A stretch of DNA of 64,000 nt from Labrys sedimenti (GCF_034424805.1 NZ_JAXOUF010000003.1:248001-312000), one strand, 5' to 3'; numbered from the stretch's first letter, positions 1-8,591 are shown. Notes: generated from the sequence alone by a model not told the origin. Translations and numbers: made by a program.

Positions 1-33
1 TCCCCGGACATGCTGTGAGTATCTGGAGAAAAA

Positions 34-456
34 ATGAAGAAAACATCTGAACAGATGAATAAATCTATCGTGCTTGAGGCGTTTGAGACCCTGTTTAACA
101 GGCGAGACTTGCGTGAGGCGGAGAAATTTTGGTCGCCGGATTACATCCAGCACAGTGCCCACATTGCGCCAGGGCGCCATGGGCTTTTCGATTTGGTTCG
201 AAACCTTCCGGCAACGCTGAAATACGAGAACCGGTTGATTATGGCTGAAGGGGATTTGCTGATGTTGCATGGTAGATTTTCGGGGATTGGTCAGACGGCA
301 GACTGGATTGTTGTTGATATCGTTCGAATGAATGAGGGCCAGCTCGTTGAGCATTGGGACGTCATCCAGGACGAGGCCACGGCAAAGTCATCACGGAGTG
401 GTTTACCAATGTTTGGAAATATCTTTCCTGACGCTAAGCAGGATGGCGCGAAATGA
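34..456 (+). CDS. SnoaL-like / NTF2-fold protein
   Basis: This 140-residue protein has the size and pattern of the NTF2-like SnoaL superfamily: an N-terminal helix with EAFETLFNRRD, then HSAHIAPGRHG, then a C-terminal strand with QLVEHWDVIQDE. Relatives are small cone-shaped proteins that bind or isomerise small organic molecules, and the substrate cannot be told from sequence. There is no signal peptide, so it should be cytoplasmic. A GGAG lies 5 bases before the ATG. It is followed after 25 bases by a DUF1304 membrane gene. Its base composition is clearly lower in G+C than the trb genes downstream, which suggests separately acquired cargo of the element. Confidence 0.75.
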   Translation: MKKTSEQMNKSIVLEAFETLFNRRDLREAEKFWSPDYIQHSAHIAPGRHGLFDLVRNLPATLKYENRLIMAEGDLLMLHGRFSGIGQTADWIVVDIVRMNEGQLVEHWDVIQDEATAKSSRSGLPMFGNIFPDAKQDGAK

Positions 457-481
457 CAGTGATATATTGGGGGAAGCGACG

Positions 482-907
482 ATGAGAAAATCCGTAACGT
501 TGTTCGCTAGCGTAGTAACTGTAACTTACTTCGCGTTCTTCCTGGTCGAGGCAGTTCTCTGGATGTGGCCCCCAGTCCACAATTTCCTCCTGCCTCAGCT
601 CAATTCGGGGCTCGATTATCCGGTCAGCGAACAGGCGCTAATACTGAGAACCCTGTTTGTTAATCAGGGCGTCTACAACCTTATGCTTGGACTGGCCGGA
701 ATAGCGGGGCTTATCCTCGTTGCGCGGGGGAAGGTTGAGCCCGGCCTGACTCTGATCAAGTTTGCATGTTTGTTTGCCTTGGGAGCAGCTGGAATATTGC
801 TGACAACCACAAGTGCTTACGTTTTAGGAATTGTGCAGGCGCTCTTCCCAATGTTCGCGCTCTTTTTTATTTGGTGCGTTCGTGATCGTACACAACAGCA
901 GGTCTAG
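482..907 (+). CDS. DUF1304-like small membrane protein
   Basis: The product is 141 residues with about four hydrophobic segments, near residues 5-25, 55-82, 87-110 and 115-133. The segment with NQGVYNLMLGLAGIAGLIL resembles the NQGLYNGFLAAGL signature of DUF1304 membrane proteins, whose function is unknown. A longer upstream frame exists, but the ATG at 482 follows GGGGAAG and starts directly before the first membrane helix, so I chose it. A+T content is high for this window, as in the preceding SnoaL-like gene, and the two probably travelled together. The 261 bases from here to the SDR gene contain nothing recognisable. Confidence 0.65.
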   Translation: MRKSVTLFASVVTVTYFAFFLVEAVLWMWPPVHNFLLPQLNSGLDYPVSEQALILRTLFVNQGVYNLMLGLAGIAGLILVARGKVEPGLTLIKFACLFALGAAGILLTTTSAYVLGIVQALFPMFALFFIWCVRDRTQQQV

Positions 908-1168
908 AATAAAAGGGACTGGCGCGCGCTCGCGGCGAACCAATTGCGATAAACCGGAGAGGCCTCGGGGCGGATATTCTGAGTTCTCTAATCGCGACTT
1001 GCGCGGCGGCTATCAAAGCTATGACCCGCGAATTCGGTGCCTAGTAGGAAGGCTTCGGCCTACGAAGTCCTGTTGTCGTTCTCACGGGCATAGAGGCCGA
1101 CGGCTTCCCGCGCGGTGACAGACGCTAATGCGAAATCTTGACGACAAAGATAACAAAGGAGATTGACA

Positions 1169-1912
1169 ATGACAAAGGCACTTTCCGGCAAAGTCGCACT
1201 GGTGACAGGCGGTTCGCGCGGCATCGGTGCAGCCTCTGCGATGGCGCTCGCCGATCTCGGCGCGGATGTCGCGATCAGCTACTCCGCGAGTGGAGATAGG
1301 GCCATGTCCGTTGTGTCCGATATGGAGCGGAAGACCGTTCGCGCAAAGGCGTTCAAGGCCGATCAGGCAGATTCGGCGCAAGTGGCGGCGCTTGTCGCCG
1401 ACGTCTACCGAGAATTCGGACAGCTCGATATTCTCGTTGCAAACGCAGGTGTGTTCGAAGCAGGTGCCGTAGATATCAACGACACCACCGCACTTGACCG
1501 GATGCATGCTGTGAACGTCACCGGCGTGATCGCAGCAATACGAGCTGCCTCTCAGATCATTGGCGAGGGCGGGCGCATCATTGCGATGTCGTCTACTGCG
1601 GCGGTCCGCGTTGGCGCGCCGGGCCTAGCCGACTATTCGTCCACCAAAGCTGCGATCGCTGGTTATGTCAAAGGCGCCGCGCGCGACCTTGGGCCGAAGC
1701 GGATCACCGTCAACGCGCTTGCGATCGGCCCGGTCGAAACCGAGATGAACCCGGACAGTGGCCCATTCGCTGACTGGCTGAAGTCGGTCACTGCGCTCGG
1801 CCGCTATGCTCAGCCCGAGGAGATTGCCGCGGTGGTAGCGTTCCTTGCCTCTCCGGCGGCGAGCTACATCACGGGCTCCGTGATTGCCGTGGATGGCGGA
1901 GTAGGCGCGTGA
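1169..1912 (+). CDS. SDR-family oxidoreductase
   Basis: A classical short-chain dehydrogenase/reductase of 247 residues. The nucleotide-binding motif TGGSRGIG lies near residues 13-20, NAG near residue 88, the catalytic YSSTK pair (Tyr, Lys) near residues 153-157 with a Ser about 13 residues earlier, and the C-terminal strand reads GSVIAVDGG. It probably uses NADP(H) or NAD(H) on a carbonyl or alcohol substrate that cannot be specified. A TTG two codons upstream is possible, but AAGGAG lies 7 bases before the ATG at 1169, so that start is preferred. The LysR gene immediately downstream on the same strand may regulate it. Confidence 0.85.
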   Translation: MTKALSGKVALVTGGSRGIGAASAMALADLGADVAISYSASGDRAMSVVSDMERKTVRAKAFKADQADSAQVAALVADVYREFGQLDILVANAGVFEAGAVDINDTTALDRMHAVNVTGVIAAIRAASQIIGEGGRIIAMSSTAAVRVGAPGLADYSSTKAAIAGYVKGAARDLGPKRITVNALAIGPVETEMNPDSGPFADWLKSVTALGRYAQPEEIAAVVAFLASPAASYITGSVIAVDGGVGA

Positions 1913-2073
1913 TGGCAACATCTCTCGTCGGGCTCACCTTTTTTGCGCGACGCACGAATGAAGGTCAGTGATGCTGCCGCTCAGTCAACCCCTCGCCATC
2001 CAAAACCTGTTTCCCGTAGCCCTTCGAGGAACAGCCAGATCCCTCGTGAAAATCTTCGAGTGAATGACGGTAG

Positions 2074-3033
2074 ATGCGGAGCAGCAAGAAGCAGACACTT
2101 GATTCATTGTCTCTTCCTCCGGGCGGCCTCGGGAGAATTCCTCTCGTCGCCTTGAGGCAAGCTGTGACGGTCGCCGATGTTCTCAATTTCCGTCACGCAG
2201 CCAACATTCTCGGTGTCAGCCAATCGAGCGTAAGCACACGGATCAAGGCGCTGGAGGAGGATCTCGGCATCCTGCTATTCGAGAGGCGGCATCGCGGCGT
2301 TCGGTTGACCGAGGCCGGACGCAGCTTCATTGCCGAGATCTCGACTGGCATCGAGCATCTCGATCATGCCATCAAGACGGCGGGAGCGATTTCGACGGGT
2401 GTGATCGGGCATCTCAATGTCGGACTGCATTCCTCGATCGCGGCCGGCTTCCTCGCCGATCTCAAACGCAGGTATCGCGAGGAGCATCCGACCATCGAAT
2501 TCGTGATCGCTGAGGGGCGATCCGCCGACACAATCCGGCAAGTCCGCGAAGGCGCGCTCGACATCGCCTTCGTCGTCGGGGCAGTGGATGCGTCGGATTG
2601 CCACTCCCGGCAGATTTGGACTGAAGCTTTCGTTGTTGCCTTGCCGGCCGATCATAGGCTCGCCTTGGCTGAGCGGGTCTCGTGGCAGGATCTCGCCTCT
2701 GAAGCCTTCCTTGTTCGGCAAGGCGGCACTGGACCGCAAGTAAACGACCACATTGTCAGGCGGATCGCCGAGCAGGAGAGAGCACCGAGTATCCGCCGTT
2801 TCGATGTCGGGCGCGATACGCTCATGCACATGGTCGCGGATGGCGAAGGCATTGCGCTGATGTGCGAAGCTGCAACGCATGTTCCATTCCCAGGTGTCGT
2901 TTTCCGTCCGGTCGCCGACGAGACGGAGCAGGCACGGTTCAGCGCCGTATGGTCGCCGCACAATCGAAGCGCTGCGTTGGCGAACCTGCTCAGCCTTGCC
3001 GACGAAATGCGCAAGTCAGTTCGGCCCGCCTAA
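2074..3033 (+). CDS. LysR-family transcriptional regulator
   Basis: A 319-residue LysR-type regulator. The winged helix-turn-helix occupies about residues 25-85 (NFRHAANILGVSQSSVSTRI, then RHRGVRLTEAG), followed by a periplasmic-binding-protein-like effector domain to the end. Residues before LVALRQAV are unlike the family and the true start may be a little further in. It lies 160 bases after the SDR gene on the same strand, whereas most LysR regulators are divergent from their targets, so the target is uncertain. The 3' end overlaps a decayed XRE gene on the other strand. The effector is unknown. Confidence 0.85.
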   Translation: MRSSKKQTLDSLSLPPGGLGRIPLVALRQAVTVADVLNFRHAANILGVSQSSVSTRIKALEEDLGILLFERRHRGVRLTEAGRSFIAEISTGIEHLDHAIKTAGAISTGVIGHLNVGLHSSIAAGFLADLKRRYREEHPTIEFVIAEGRSADTIRQVREGALDIAFVVGAVDASDCHSRQIWTEAFVVALPADHRLALAERVSWQDLASEAFLVRQGGTGPQVNDHIVRRIAEQERAPSIRRFDVGRDTLMHMVADGEGIALMCEAATHVPFPGVVFRPVADETEQARFSAVWSPHNRSAALANLLSLADEMRKSVRPA

Positions 3034-3190
3034 CGCCTTCAGAAGCGAGCCCGATTTGATACCCAAGGGCCGCAACCTGGCCAGGACAGTAACGCTACGG
3101 ATACGTCGGCGCGTTCGACCGCTCCGACGTAGCGGGCGCTCAAGCCCGAGCGATCCGCCAATGCCTCCTGCGTCAGTTGCTTATTGATCC
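3015..3190 (-). pseudogene. Degenerate XRE-family helix-turn-helix fragment
   Basis: On the minus strand one frame reads KQLTQEALADRSGLSARYVG then AVERADV, a clear XRE/Cro helix-turn-helix. A second frame then continues VLARLRPLGIKSGSLLKA and ends in a stop at 3015-3017. The two halves together look like a normal XRE C-terminal part broken by a frameshift near 3090-3100. The N-terminal part before the helix-turn-helix is missing, because the frame emerges from the 3' end of the intact XRE gene. The fragment overlaps the last codons of the LysR gene. It is probably the remnant of a second regulator lost in rearrangement of the cargo boundary. Confidence 0.55.
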
Positions 3191-3430
3191 GCGACCGACC
3201 GATTCGATTCTCGACAGTATTTCAGCGGTGGACACTTCAAGCGCAGCCGCAATATCTACGAACTCGACAACATCAATCCGTCGCTCTCCGTTCTCATACT
3301 TGGCGACGAAGGACTGCGGCTTGTTCAGTCGCTCGGCTAGTTCCGCCTGCGTCAGATTTCTGTCCTTGCGTGCTGCCGAGAGAAGTGTCTGAAGAAGTTG
3401 TTGGCGGGGCGAGCGCAAGGTTTTCTGCAT
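3173..3430 (-). CDS. XRE-family helix-turn-helix regulator
   Basis: An 85-residue protein, nearly all of it one XRE helix-turn-helix: LLSAARKDRNLTQAELAERL, then QSFVAKYENGERRIDVVEF. It is a likely DNA-binding repressor of element functions. A longer frame starts at 3544, but the ATG at 3430 gives the normal family length and leaves the region 3431-3533 free for a promoter shared with the divergent DUF2285-like gene. The divergent layout suggests it controls that gene, and perhaps traG further on, as well as itself. Confidence 0.8.
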   Translation of the reverse strand: MQKTLRSPRQQLLQTLLSAARKDRNLTQAELAERLNKPQSFVAKYENGERRIDVVEFVDIAAALEVSTAEILSRIESVGRGSISN

Positions 3431-3533
3431 TCGGAACGGCTCTCCATTGAAAAAGGGGAGCAGTTCCGCTAATCCTGATCTGGGATTATCCCATTTCAGG
3501 ATTATCGTTTCCGTGGGTCCGAGGGAGGACCAG

Positions 3534-3833
3534 ATGCGCGTCAAACCCGAACTCGATCCTGACGTTAATGACCTGGCGCCGATGGAACCGGACGTGACTC
3601 TCTATGACGAGGCGCATTTCGTCACCTATCTGCGCCTGCTGGACGCCGAAACCGACGGTGCGGACTGGACCGAAGTGGCGCGGATAGTGCTGCATCGTGA
3701 TCCGGTAGCCGAGCAAGTTCGGACTCGGGCGTGCTGGGAAAGCCATCTCGCCCGTGCGCAGTGGATGACGAAGATCGGCTACCGGCGCATTCTGGAACAG
3801 GCTGTCGAAGAAGCCCGCAACACGCGGCACTGA
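3534..3833 (+). CDS. DUF2285-like conserved ICE protein
   Basis: A soluble 99-residue protein with the features I associate with short DUF2285 proteins of alphaproteobacterial ICEs: YDEAHFVTYLRLLDAE, ADWTEVARIVL, and WESHLARAQWMTKIGYRRIL. Some longer relatives are considered DNA-binding regulators. The ATG at 3534 is chosen over the upstream one because GAGGGAGGA lies 4 bases before it and the conserved part begins shortly after. It sits between the divergent XRE gene and traG, so a regulatory role in conjugation is plausible but not shown. The family assignment is from memory of the motif pattern. Confidence 0.65.
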   Translation: MRVKPELDPDVNDLAPMEPDVTLYDEAHFVTYLRLLDAETDGADWTEVARIVLHRDPVAEQVRTRACWESHLARAQWMTKIGYRRILEQAVEEARNTRH

Positions 3834-3950
3834 CCCGTCCGATTTCTACGCCACGGTATCCGGCAACACGCTCGCTGTTCTTTTCTGTTGCTTCTCGCGA
3901 AACCGCCTATTCTCTGATCGGCTCCGTCTCTTTTGCCGATCGGAGCGTGT

Positions 3951-5942
3951 ATGTCGGGAAGCCGTGTCCTCTGGGGCCAGATCACCATCGTCGTCGTCAT
4001 CGTGCTGGCGACGATCTGGGGCGCGACCGAGTGGACGGCGTGGCGGCTCGGCTTTCAGGGACAACTCGGTACGCCGTGGTTCGAGCTTGGCGGCTGGCCC
4101 TTCTACTATCCGCCCGCCTTCTTCTGGTGGTGGTATGCATACGACGCCTATGCGCCCCCGATCTTCATCGAGGGCGCGTTTATCGCCGCGTCGGGCGGTT
4201 TCCTCTCAATCGCGGTGGCGATCAGCCTGTCGGTCTGGCGAGCACGCGAGGCGAAGAATGTCGCCACCTACGGCTCGGCGCGTTGGGCTTCGCCAGAGGA
4301 GGTAAAGGCAGCCGGGCTGCTCGGCCCGGATGGCGTGGTGCTTGGCAAGCTGGACCGCGACTATCTGCGCCATGACGGGCCGGAGCATGTGCTGTGCTTC
4401 GCGCCGACCCGCTCCGGCAAGGGCGTCGGTCTCGTCGTGCCGACGCTGCTGACCTGGCCGGGCAGCGTCATCGTCCATGACATCAAGGGCGAGAATTGGG
4501 GACTGACGGCGGGCTTTCGCGCGCGGCATGGCCGCGTGTTGCTGTTCGATCCGACTGACGCCAAGTCCTCGGCCTACAATCCGCTGCTGGAGGTGCGTCG
4601 CGGCGATTGGGAAGTGCGCGACGTTCAGAACATCGCCGACATCCTGGTCGATCCCGAAGGCGCGCTCGACAAGCGCAACCATTGGGAGAAGACCAGCCAT
4701 TCGCTGCTGGTCGGGGTGATCCTGCATGTCCTCTATGCCGAAGCTGACAAAACGCTGGCCGGCGTAGCCAACTTCCTCTCCGATCCGAAGCGCCCGGTGG
4801 AGGCGACGTTGCGCGCCATGATGTCCACGCCGCATCTCGGCGAGGCGGGCGTCCATCCAGTCATTGCCTCATCGGCGCGCGAGCTGCTGAACAAATCCGA
4901 CAACGAACGCTCCGGCGTGCTGTCCACCGCCATGTCGTTCCTCGGCCTCTACCGCGATCCCGTGGTGGCGAAGGTGACGGCGCGCTGCGACTGGCGCATC
5001 GCCGATCTCGTCTCGGGCAAGCGGCCGGTCAGCCTCTACCTCGTCGTGCCGCCGTCCGACATCGCCCGCACCAAGCCGCTGATCCGCCTGATCCTCAATC
5101 AGGTCGGGCGGCGGCTGACCGAGGAATTGAACGCCGTCAAACGCCATCGGCTGTTGCTGATGCTCGACGAGTTTCCGGCGCTGGGGCGGCTCGACTTCTT
5201 CGAGTCGGCGCTGGCCTTCATGGCCGGCTACGGCATCAAGAGTTTTCTGATCGCGCAGAGCCTCAATCAGATCGAGAAGGCGTATGGCGCGAACAATTCG
5301 GTGCTCGACAATTGCCATGTCCGCGTCGCCTTCGCCACCAATGACGAGCGCACCGCCAAGCGGGTGTCGGATTCGCTCGGCACCGCGACCGAGATGCGCG
5401 ATTCCACCAACTATGCCGGCCACCGGCTGTCGCCCTGGCTCGGCCATCTCATGGTGTCGCGGCAGGAGACGGCTCGGCCGCTGCTGACGCCCGGCGAGGT
5501 GATGCAGCTTCCGCCGACCGAGGAACTGCTGCTGGTCGCGGGCGTGCCGCCGATCCGGGCGAGGAAGGCGCGCTATTACGAGGATACCCGATTCAAGGAG
5601 CGGTTGCTGCCGCCGCCGGACCTGTCCGTCGGAGTAAAGACCCCGCAAATCCAATCAGGCGACGACTGGTCGGCGCTGATGATACCAACGCCCACCGCAC
5701 CATCCGCACCGCCGACGCCGGACGTCGCCGCGACCGATCCTGCCAATGCCGGCATCCGTCGCGAGCCGGAACTGCCCGAGCATGAGGAGATCGTGTCGGA
5801 AGACCGCCCGGCCGGGCACGAGTTCGATGTGCTCGACGACGAACCGGACGTGGACGCCGCCAAGGCTCGCACCATCCGCCAGCAGGTCACGTCCGTCGCC
5901 CGTCAGGCGACGATGGACCCGGCCGACGGCATCGAACTGTAA
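3951..5942 (+). CDS. traG: Conjugal transfer coupling protein TraG (VirD4 type)
   Basis: A 663-residue type IV coupling protein, the inner-membrane ATPase that brings the relaxase-DNA complex to the mating channel. Hydrophobic segments lie at about residues 5-25 and 70-95. The Walker A motif APTRSGKGVG is near residue 150 and the Walker B LLMLDEFPALGRL near residue 402, followed by the family segment FLIAQSLNQIEKAYG. The C-terminal 90 residues are Pro/Ala- and acid-rich and probably flexible. The ATG at 3951 follows CGGAGCG; an in-frame ATG 18 bases earlier is less well placed. It is followed after 12 bases by the ribbon-helix-helix gene. In related elements the relaxase gene lies upstream of traG; here cargo occupies that place. 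Confidence 0.95.
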   Translation: MSGSRVLWGQITIVVVIVLATIWGATEWTAWRLGFQGQLGTPWFELGGWPFYYPPAFFWWWYAYDAYAPPIFIEGAFIAASGGFLSIAVAISLSVWRAREAKNVATYGSARWASPEEVKAAGLLGPDGVVLGKLDRDYLRHDGPEHVLCFAPTRSGKGVGLVVPTLLTWPGSVIVHDIKGENWGLTAGFRARHGRVLLFDPTDAKSSAYNPLLEVRRGDWEVRDVQNIADILVDPEGALDKRNHWEKTSHSLLVGVILHVLYAEADKTLAGVANFLSDPKRPVEATLRAMMSTPHLGEAGVHPVIASSARELLNKSDNERSGVLSTAMSFLGLYRDPVVAKVTARCDWRIADLVSGKRPVSLYLVVPPSDIARTKPLIRLILNQVGRRLTEELNAVKRHRLLLMLDEFPALGRLDFFESALAFMAGYGIKSFLIAQSLNQIEKAYGANNSVLDNCHVRVAFATNDERTAKRVSDSLGTATEMRDSTNYAGHRLSPWLGHLMVSRQETARPLLTPGEVMQLPPTEELLLVAGVPPIRARKARYYEDTRFKERLLPPPDLSVGVKTPQIQSGDDWSALMIPTPTAPSAPPTPDVAATDPANAGIRREPELPEHEEIVSEDRPAGHEFDVLDDEPDVDAAKARTIRQQVTSVARQATMDPADGIEL

Positions 5943-5954
5943 GGAGCCGCCGCC

Positions 5955-6392
5955 ATGCAGACCAAGACCCGCATGAATGTCTATTTCGAGCCGGATCTTC
6001 TGAAGAAGGTCGAAGCGCTGGCGCTCCGCCGCAATGTCTCCAAATCGGCCGTGATCGAGGCGGCCGTGGCGTCGTTCCTGTCGGCCGATGCCTCCGAGCG
6101 CCTGGAGGCTGTCTTCGCCCGCCGCATGGACAAGCTCGGCCGTCAGGTCGATGGGCTGGACGAGGATCTCGCCATCGTCGGCGAAACGCTGTCGCTGTTC
6201 ATCCGCTTCTGGCTGACCGTGACCCCGCCGCTGCCCGATAGCGCCCAGGCATCGGCGCGGGCGAAGGGGGCGGAACGCTTCGACGGGTTCCTGCAATCGC
6301 TCGGGCGGAGACTGGCGACGGGCGACCGGTTCCTGAAGGAGCTGTCACGGGACATCGACGCCGGGCGAAATGGTGGCGATACGTCAGGATGA
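5955..6392 (+). CDS. CopG-type ribbon-helix-helix protein
   Basis: A 145-residue protein whose first 45 residues match a ribbon-helix-helix DNA-binding fold: a strand TRMNVYFEPDLLKKVE, then helices with ALRRNVSKSAVIEAAV. The remainder is helical with one hydrophobic stretch (LSLFIRFWLTVTPPLP, about residues 78-93). Proteins of this kind are found between traG and trbB in many alphaproteobacterial ICEs, where they are annotated as CopG regulators; a role in oriT binding or in autoregulation of transfer genes is possible. GGAG lies 7 bases before the ATG and the gene is probably co-transcribed with traG. Confidence 0.8.
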   Translation: MQTKTRMNVYFEPDLLKKVEALALRRNVSKSAVIEAAVASFLSADASERLEAVFARRMDKLGRQVDGLDEDLAIVGETLSLFIRFWLTVTPPLPDSAQASARAKGAERFDGFLQSLGRRLATGDRFLKELSRDIDAGRNGGDTSG

Positions 6393-6422
6393 CGGACGCC
6401 GCTGATCGTCCAGCCGCACGTC

Positions 6423-6752
6423 CTATGAGCGGTCGATCAGGACATAGGTTTTGGCGAACTCAGCTTCCAATGCTTGGGATTCCTCCCATGTCATCGGATT
6501 TTTGTTCGCTTTGTCCCAGGTGCCGACCGCCTTCTCAGAGTGTTTCATCGACTGGCTGATGCCCGACAAGTCCGGAAACAGAGCTTCGGCTTCCGCACGG
6601 GATTTCCTGCCGACTTCGCTACGAGCCTCGCGCCACGCCCGATAGGCGGGATGATGCGCCTGCTTATACTCGTCCAGCGCTCGGTCGCGATCGTCGCGCT
6701 CTCGCTTGACCCACGGCGCAGGCTTGCCCTTCTTGCCCGGATTATTGCTCAT
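6423..6752 (-). CDS. Hypothetical protein, reversed between copG and trbB
   Basis: This 109-residue product is rich in charged residues, has no membrane segment, and begins with a basic stretch (GKKGKPAPWVKRERDDRDRA). The C-terminal half looks helical (WEESQALEAEFAKTYVLI). I do not recognise the family. It is the only gene running against the transfer operon, interrupting the usual traG-copG-trbB order, so it looks like a small insertion. A start at 6788 is possible and would add 12 residues. The 202 bases between it and trbB are lower in G+C and must hold the divergent promoters for it and for the trb operon. Confidence 0.55.
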   Translation of the reverse strand: MSNNPGKKGKPAPWVKRERDDRDRALDEYKQAHHPAYRAWREARSEVGRKSRAEAEALFPDLSGISQSMKHSEKAVGTWDKANKNPMTWEESQALEAEFAKTYVLIDRS

Positions 6753-6954
6753 CGCGTTGCCTTTTCTGATTTCGACAAGAGTAGACATAGCTCATCACTA
6801 CCGATCGTGGGATTTTCAATCCCGCCGATTGCCGCCTTTTCTGCGCTATGCCCGCCGGCTGTTAGATACTTGTTGAAGCAGCCAAACTTCCGGCTCTTTT
6901 AATCATCCCCGTCCGGGAAGCGTCTGTGTTGTCCCCGGCGAGATCGGGGATCGG

Positions 6955-7971
6955 ATGGCGGTATCGCACCAGAATTCGGAGAGTTTGACGCGAAGCGCGC
7001 GGATGCTGCGCACCGCGCTCGGCCCCGCCATCGCGCGATTTTTGGAAGACCCCGCCGTCGTCGAAGTGATGCTGAACCCGGACGGGCGGCTCTGGATCGA
7101 CCGGCTGGCGGAAGGTCTGTCCGACACGGGCGAGAGGCTCGCCCCAGCCGATGGCGAGCGGATCGTCCGCCTCGTCGCGCATCACGTTGGCGCGGAAGTC
7201 CATGCCGGCGCACCACGCGTCTCCGCCGAACTGCCCGAGAGCGGTGAGCGGTTCGAGGGGCTGTTGCCGCCCGTCGTCGCCGCGCCGGCCTTCGCCATTC
7301 GCAAGCCCGCCGTCGCCGTGTTCACACTCGACGATTATGTCGGCGCCGACATCATGACGACGGAACAGGCCGAGGCGTTGCGCACGGCAGTCGCGGGACG
7401 CGCCAACATCCTCGTCGCCGGCGGCACGTCCACCGGCAAGACGACCCTGACCAATGCGCTGCTGGCCGAAGTGGCGAAGAGCGCCGATCGCGTCGTCATC
7501 ATCGAGGATACGCGCGAGCTTCAATGCGCAGCACCCAACCTCGTTGCCATGCGCACCAAGGATGGCGTCGCCTCGCTCTCCGATCTCGTGCGCTCATCGC
7601 TCCGGCTGCGGCCCGATCGCATTCCGATCGGCGAGGTGCGCGGCCCCGAGGCACTCGATCTCTTGAAGGCGTGGGGCACCGGCCATCCCGGCGGCATCGG
7701 TACAATCCACGCCGGCTCTGCCATCGGCGCGATACGCCGCCTCGAACAGCTCATCCAGGAGGCCGTCGTCACCGTGCCGCGCGCGCTGATCGCCGAGACG
7801 ATCGATCTCGTCGCGGTCCTGGCCGGGCGTGGATCGCAGCGCCGCCTCGTTGAACTCGCCCGCGTCGAAGGCCTCGGCCCCGATGGCGATTACCGCGTCG
7901 TGCCTGCCGTCAACGACGGCGGCGACATCCAGCCCGACCTCAATCTTGAACCCACAGGAGATATCCGATGA
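6955..7971 (+). CDS. trbB: T4SS ATPase TrbB (VirB11 family)
   Basis: A 338-residue secretion ATPase, the hexameric traffic ATPase on the cytoplasmic face of the mating channel. The N-terminal domain covers about residues 1-120. The Walker A motif GGTSTGKTT is near residue 160, then the Asp box VVIIEDTREL, the Walker B-like region RLRPDRIPIGEVRGPEAL, and the His box GGIGTIHAGS. The length is normal for TrbB. Its stop overlaps the start of trbC by 4 bases (ATGA), which points to translational coupling. It is the first gene of the uninterrupted trb operon. Confidence 0.95.
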   Translation: MAVSHQNSESLTRSARMLRTALGPAIARFLEDPAVVEVMLNPDGRLWIDRLAEGLSDTGERLAPADGERIVRLVAHHVGAEVHAGAPRVSAELPESGERFEGLLPPVVAAPAFAIRKPAVAVFTLDDYVGADIMTTEQAEALRTAVAGRANILVAGGTSTGKTTLTNALLAEVAKSADRVVIIEDTRELQCAAPNLVAMRTKDGVASLSDLVRSSLRLRPDRIPIGEVRGPEALDLLKAWGTGHPGGIGTIHAGSAIGAIRRLEQLIQEAVVTVPRALIAETIDLVAVLAGRGSQRRLVELARVEGLGPDGDYRVVPAVNDGGDIQPDLNLEPTGDIR

Positions 7972-8300
7972 TCCGCACGCTTTCGCGCGGCTGCCGCCAC
8001 ATGGCGATGGCCGCCGCCACCGTTTCCCTCAGCCTCATGTTGGCGCCCGCCGCCTACGCCTCCGGCTCGTCGATGCCGTGGGAAGCGCCGCTGCAATCCA
8101 TTCTCCAGTCGATCGAAGGGCCGGTCGCCAAGATCATCGCGGTGATCGTCATCATCTCGACCGGTCTGGCGCTGGCCTTCGGCGACACCTCAGGCGGCTT
8201 CCGCCGCCTGATCCAGATAGTCTTCGGCCTGTCGATCGCCTTCGCCGCGTCGAGCTTCTTCCTGTCGTTCTTCTCGTTCGGCGGCGGGGCACTGGTCTGA
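7968..8300 (+). CDS. trbC: Prepilin TrbC (VirB2 family)
   Basis: A 110-residue pilin precursor. A signal peptide covers about residues 1-31 and ends near LAPAAYA. The mature part has two membrane helices, about residues 50-70 (IIAVIVIISTGLALAFG) and 82-105 (IVFGLSIAFAASSFFLSFF), joined by a short basic loop (GGFRRL). This is the typical VirB2/TrbC layout; the mature pilin forms the conjugative pilus. The gene overlaps trbB upstream by 4 bases and trbD downstream by 1 base. In the RP4 system the pilin is cyclised by the peptidase TraF, whose gene is not in this window. Confidence 0.9.
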   Translation: MIRTLSRGCRHMAMAAATVSLSLMLAPAAYASGSSMPWEAPLQSILQSIEGPVAKIIAVIVIISTGLALAFGDTSGGFRRLIQIVFGLSIAFAASSFFLSFFSFGGGALV

Positions 8301-8578
8301 TGGCGGGCGGCGTCGAGCAGGTCGAGGTGCCGGGCTATGCCGTACCGGTCCACCGGGCGCTGACCGAGCATATCCTGCTCGGCGGCGCGCCGCGTGGTCT
8401 CGCCATCCTCAACGGCACGCTGGCGGCGGCGCTCGGCCTCGGTCTGCGCCTCTGGCTGGTCGGCCTCGCCATCTGGGCGGTCGGGCACCTTGCCGCCGTC
8501 TGGGCGGCCAAGCGCGATCCGATGTTCGTCGATGTGGTGCGCCGCCATCTGCGCATCTCCGGCCATCTCGGCGTTTGA
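8300..8578 (+). CDS. trbD: T4SS inner-membrane protein TrbD (VirB3 family)
   Basis: A 92-residue protein with the TrbD/VirB3 layout: a short N-terminal segment with PGYAVPVHRALTEHILLGG, one or two membrane helices (about residues 36-68), and a conserved end in KRDPMFVDVVRRHL. VirB3-type proteins sit in the inner membrane near the pilin and the TrbE ATPase. The ATG shares one base with the stop of trbC. A much longer frame runs through it but begins inside trbB and is not plausible as the protein. Confidence 0.9.
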   Translation: MAGGVEQVEVPGYAVPVHRALTEHILLGGAPRGLAILNGTLAAALGLGLRLWLVGLAIWAVGHLAAVWAAKRDPMFVDVVRRHLRISGHLGV

Positions 8579-8591
8579 GGAGGCCGATCCC

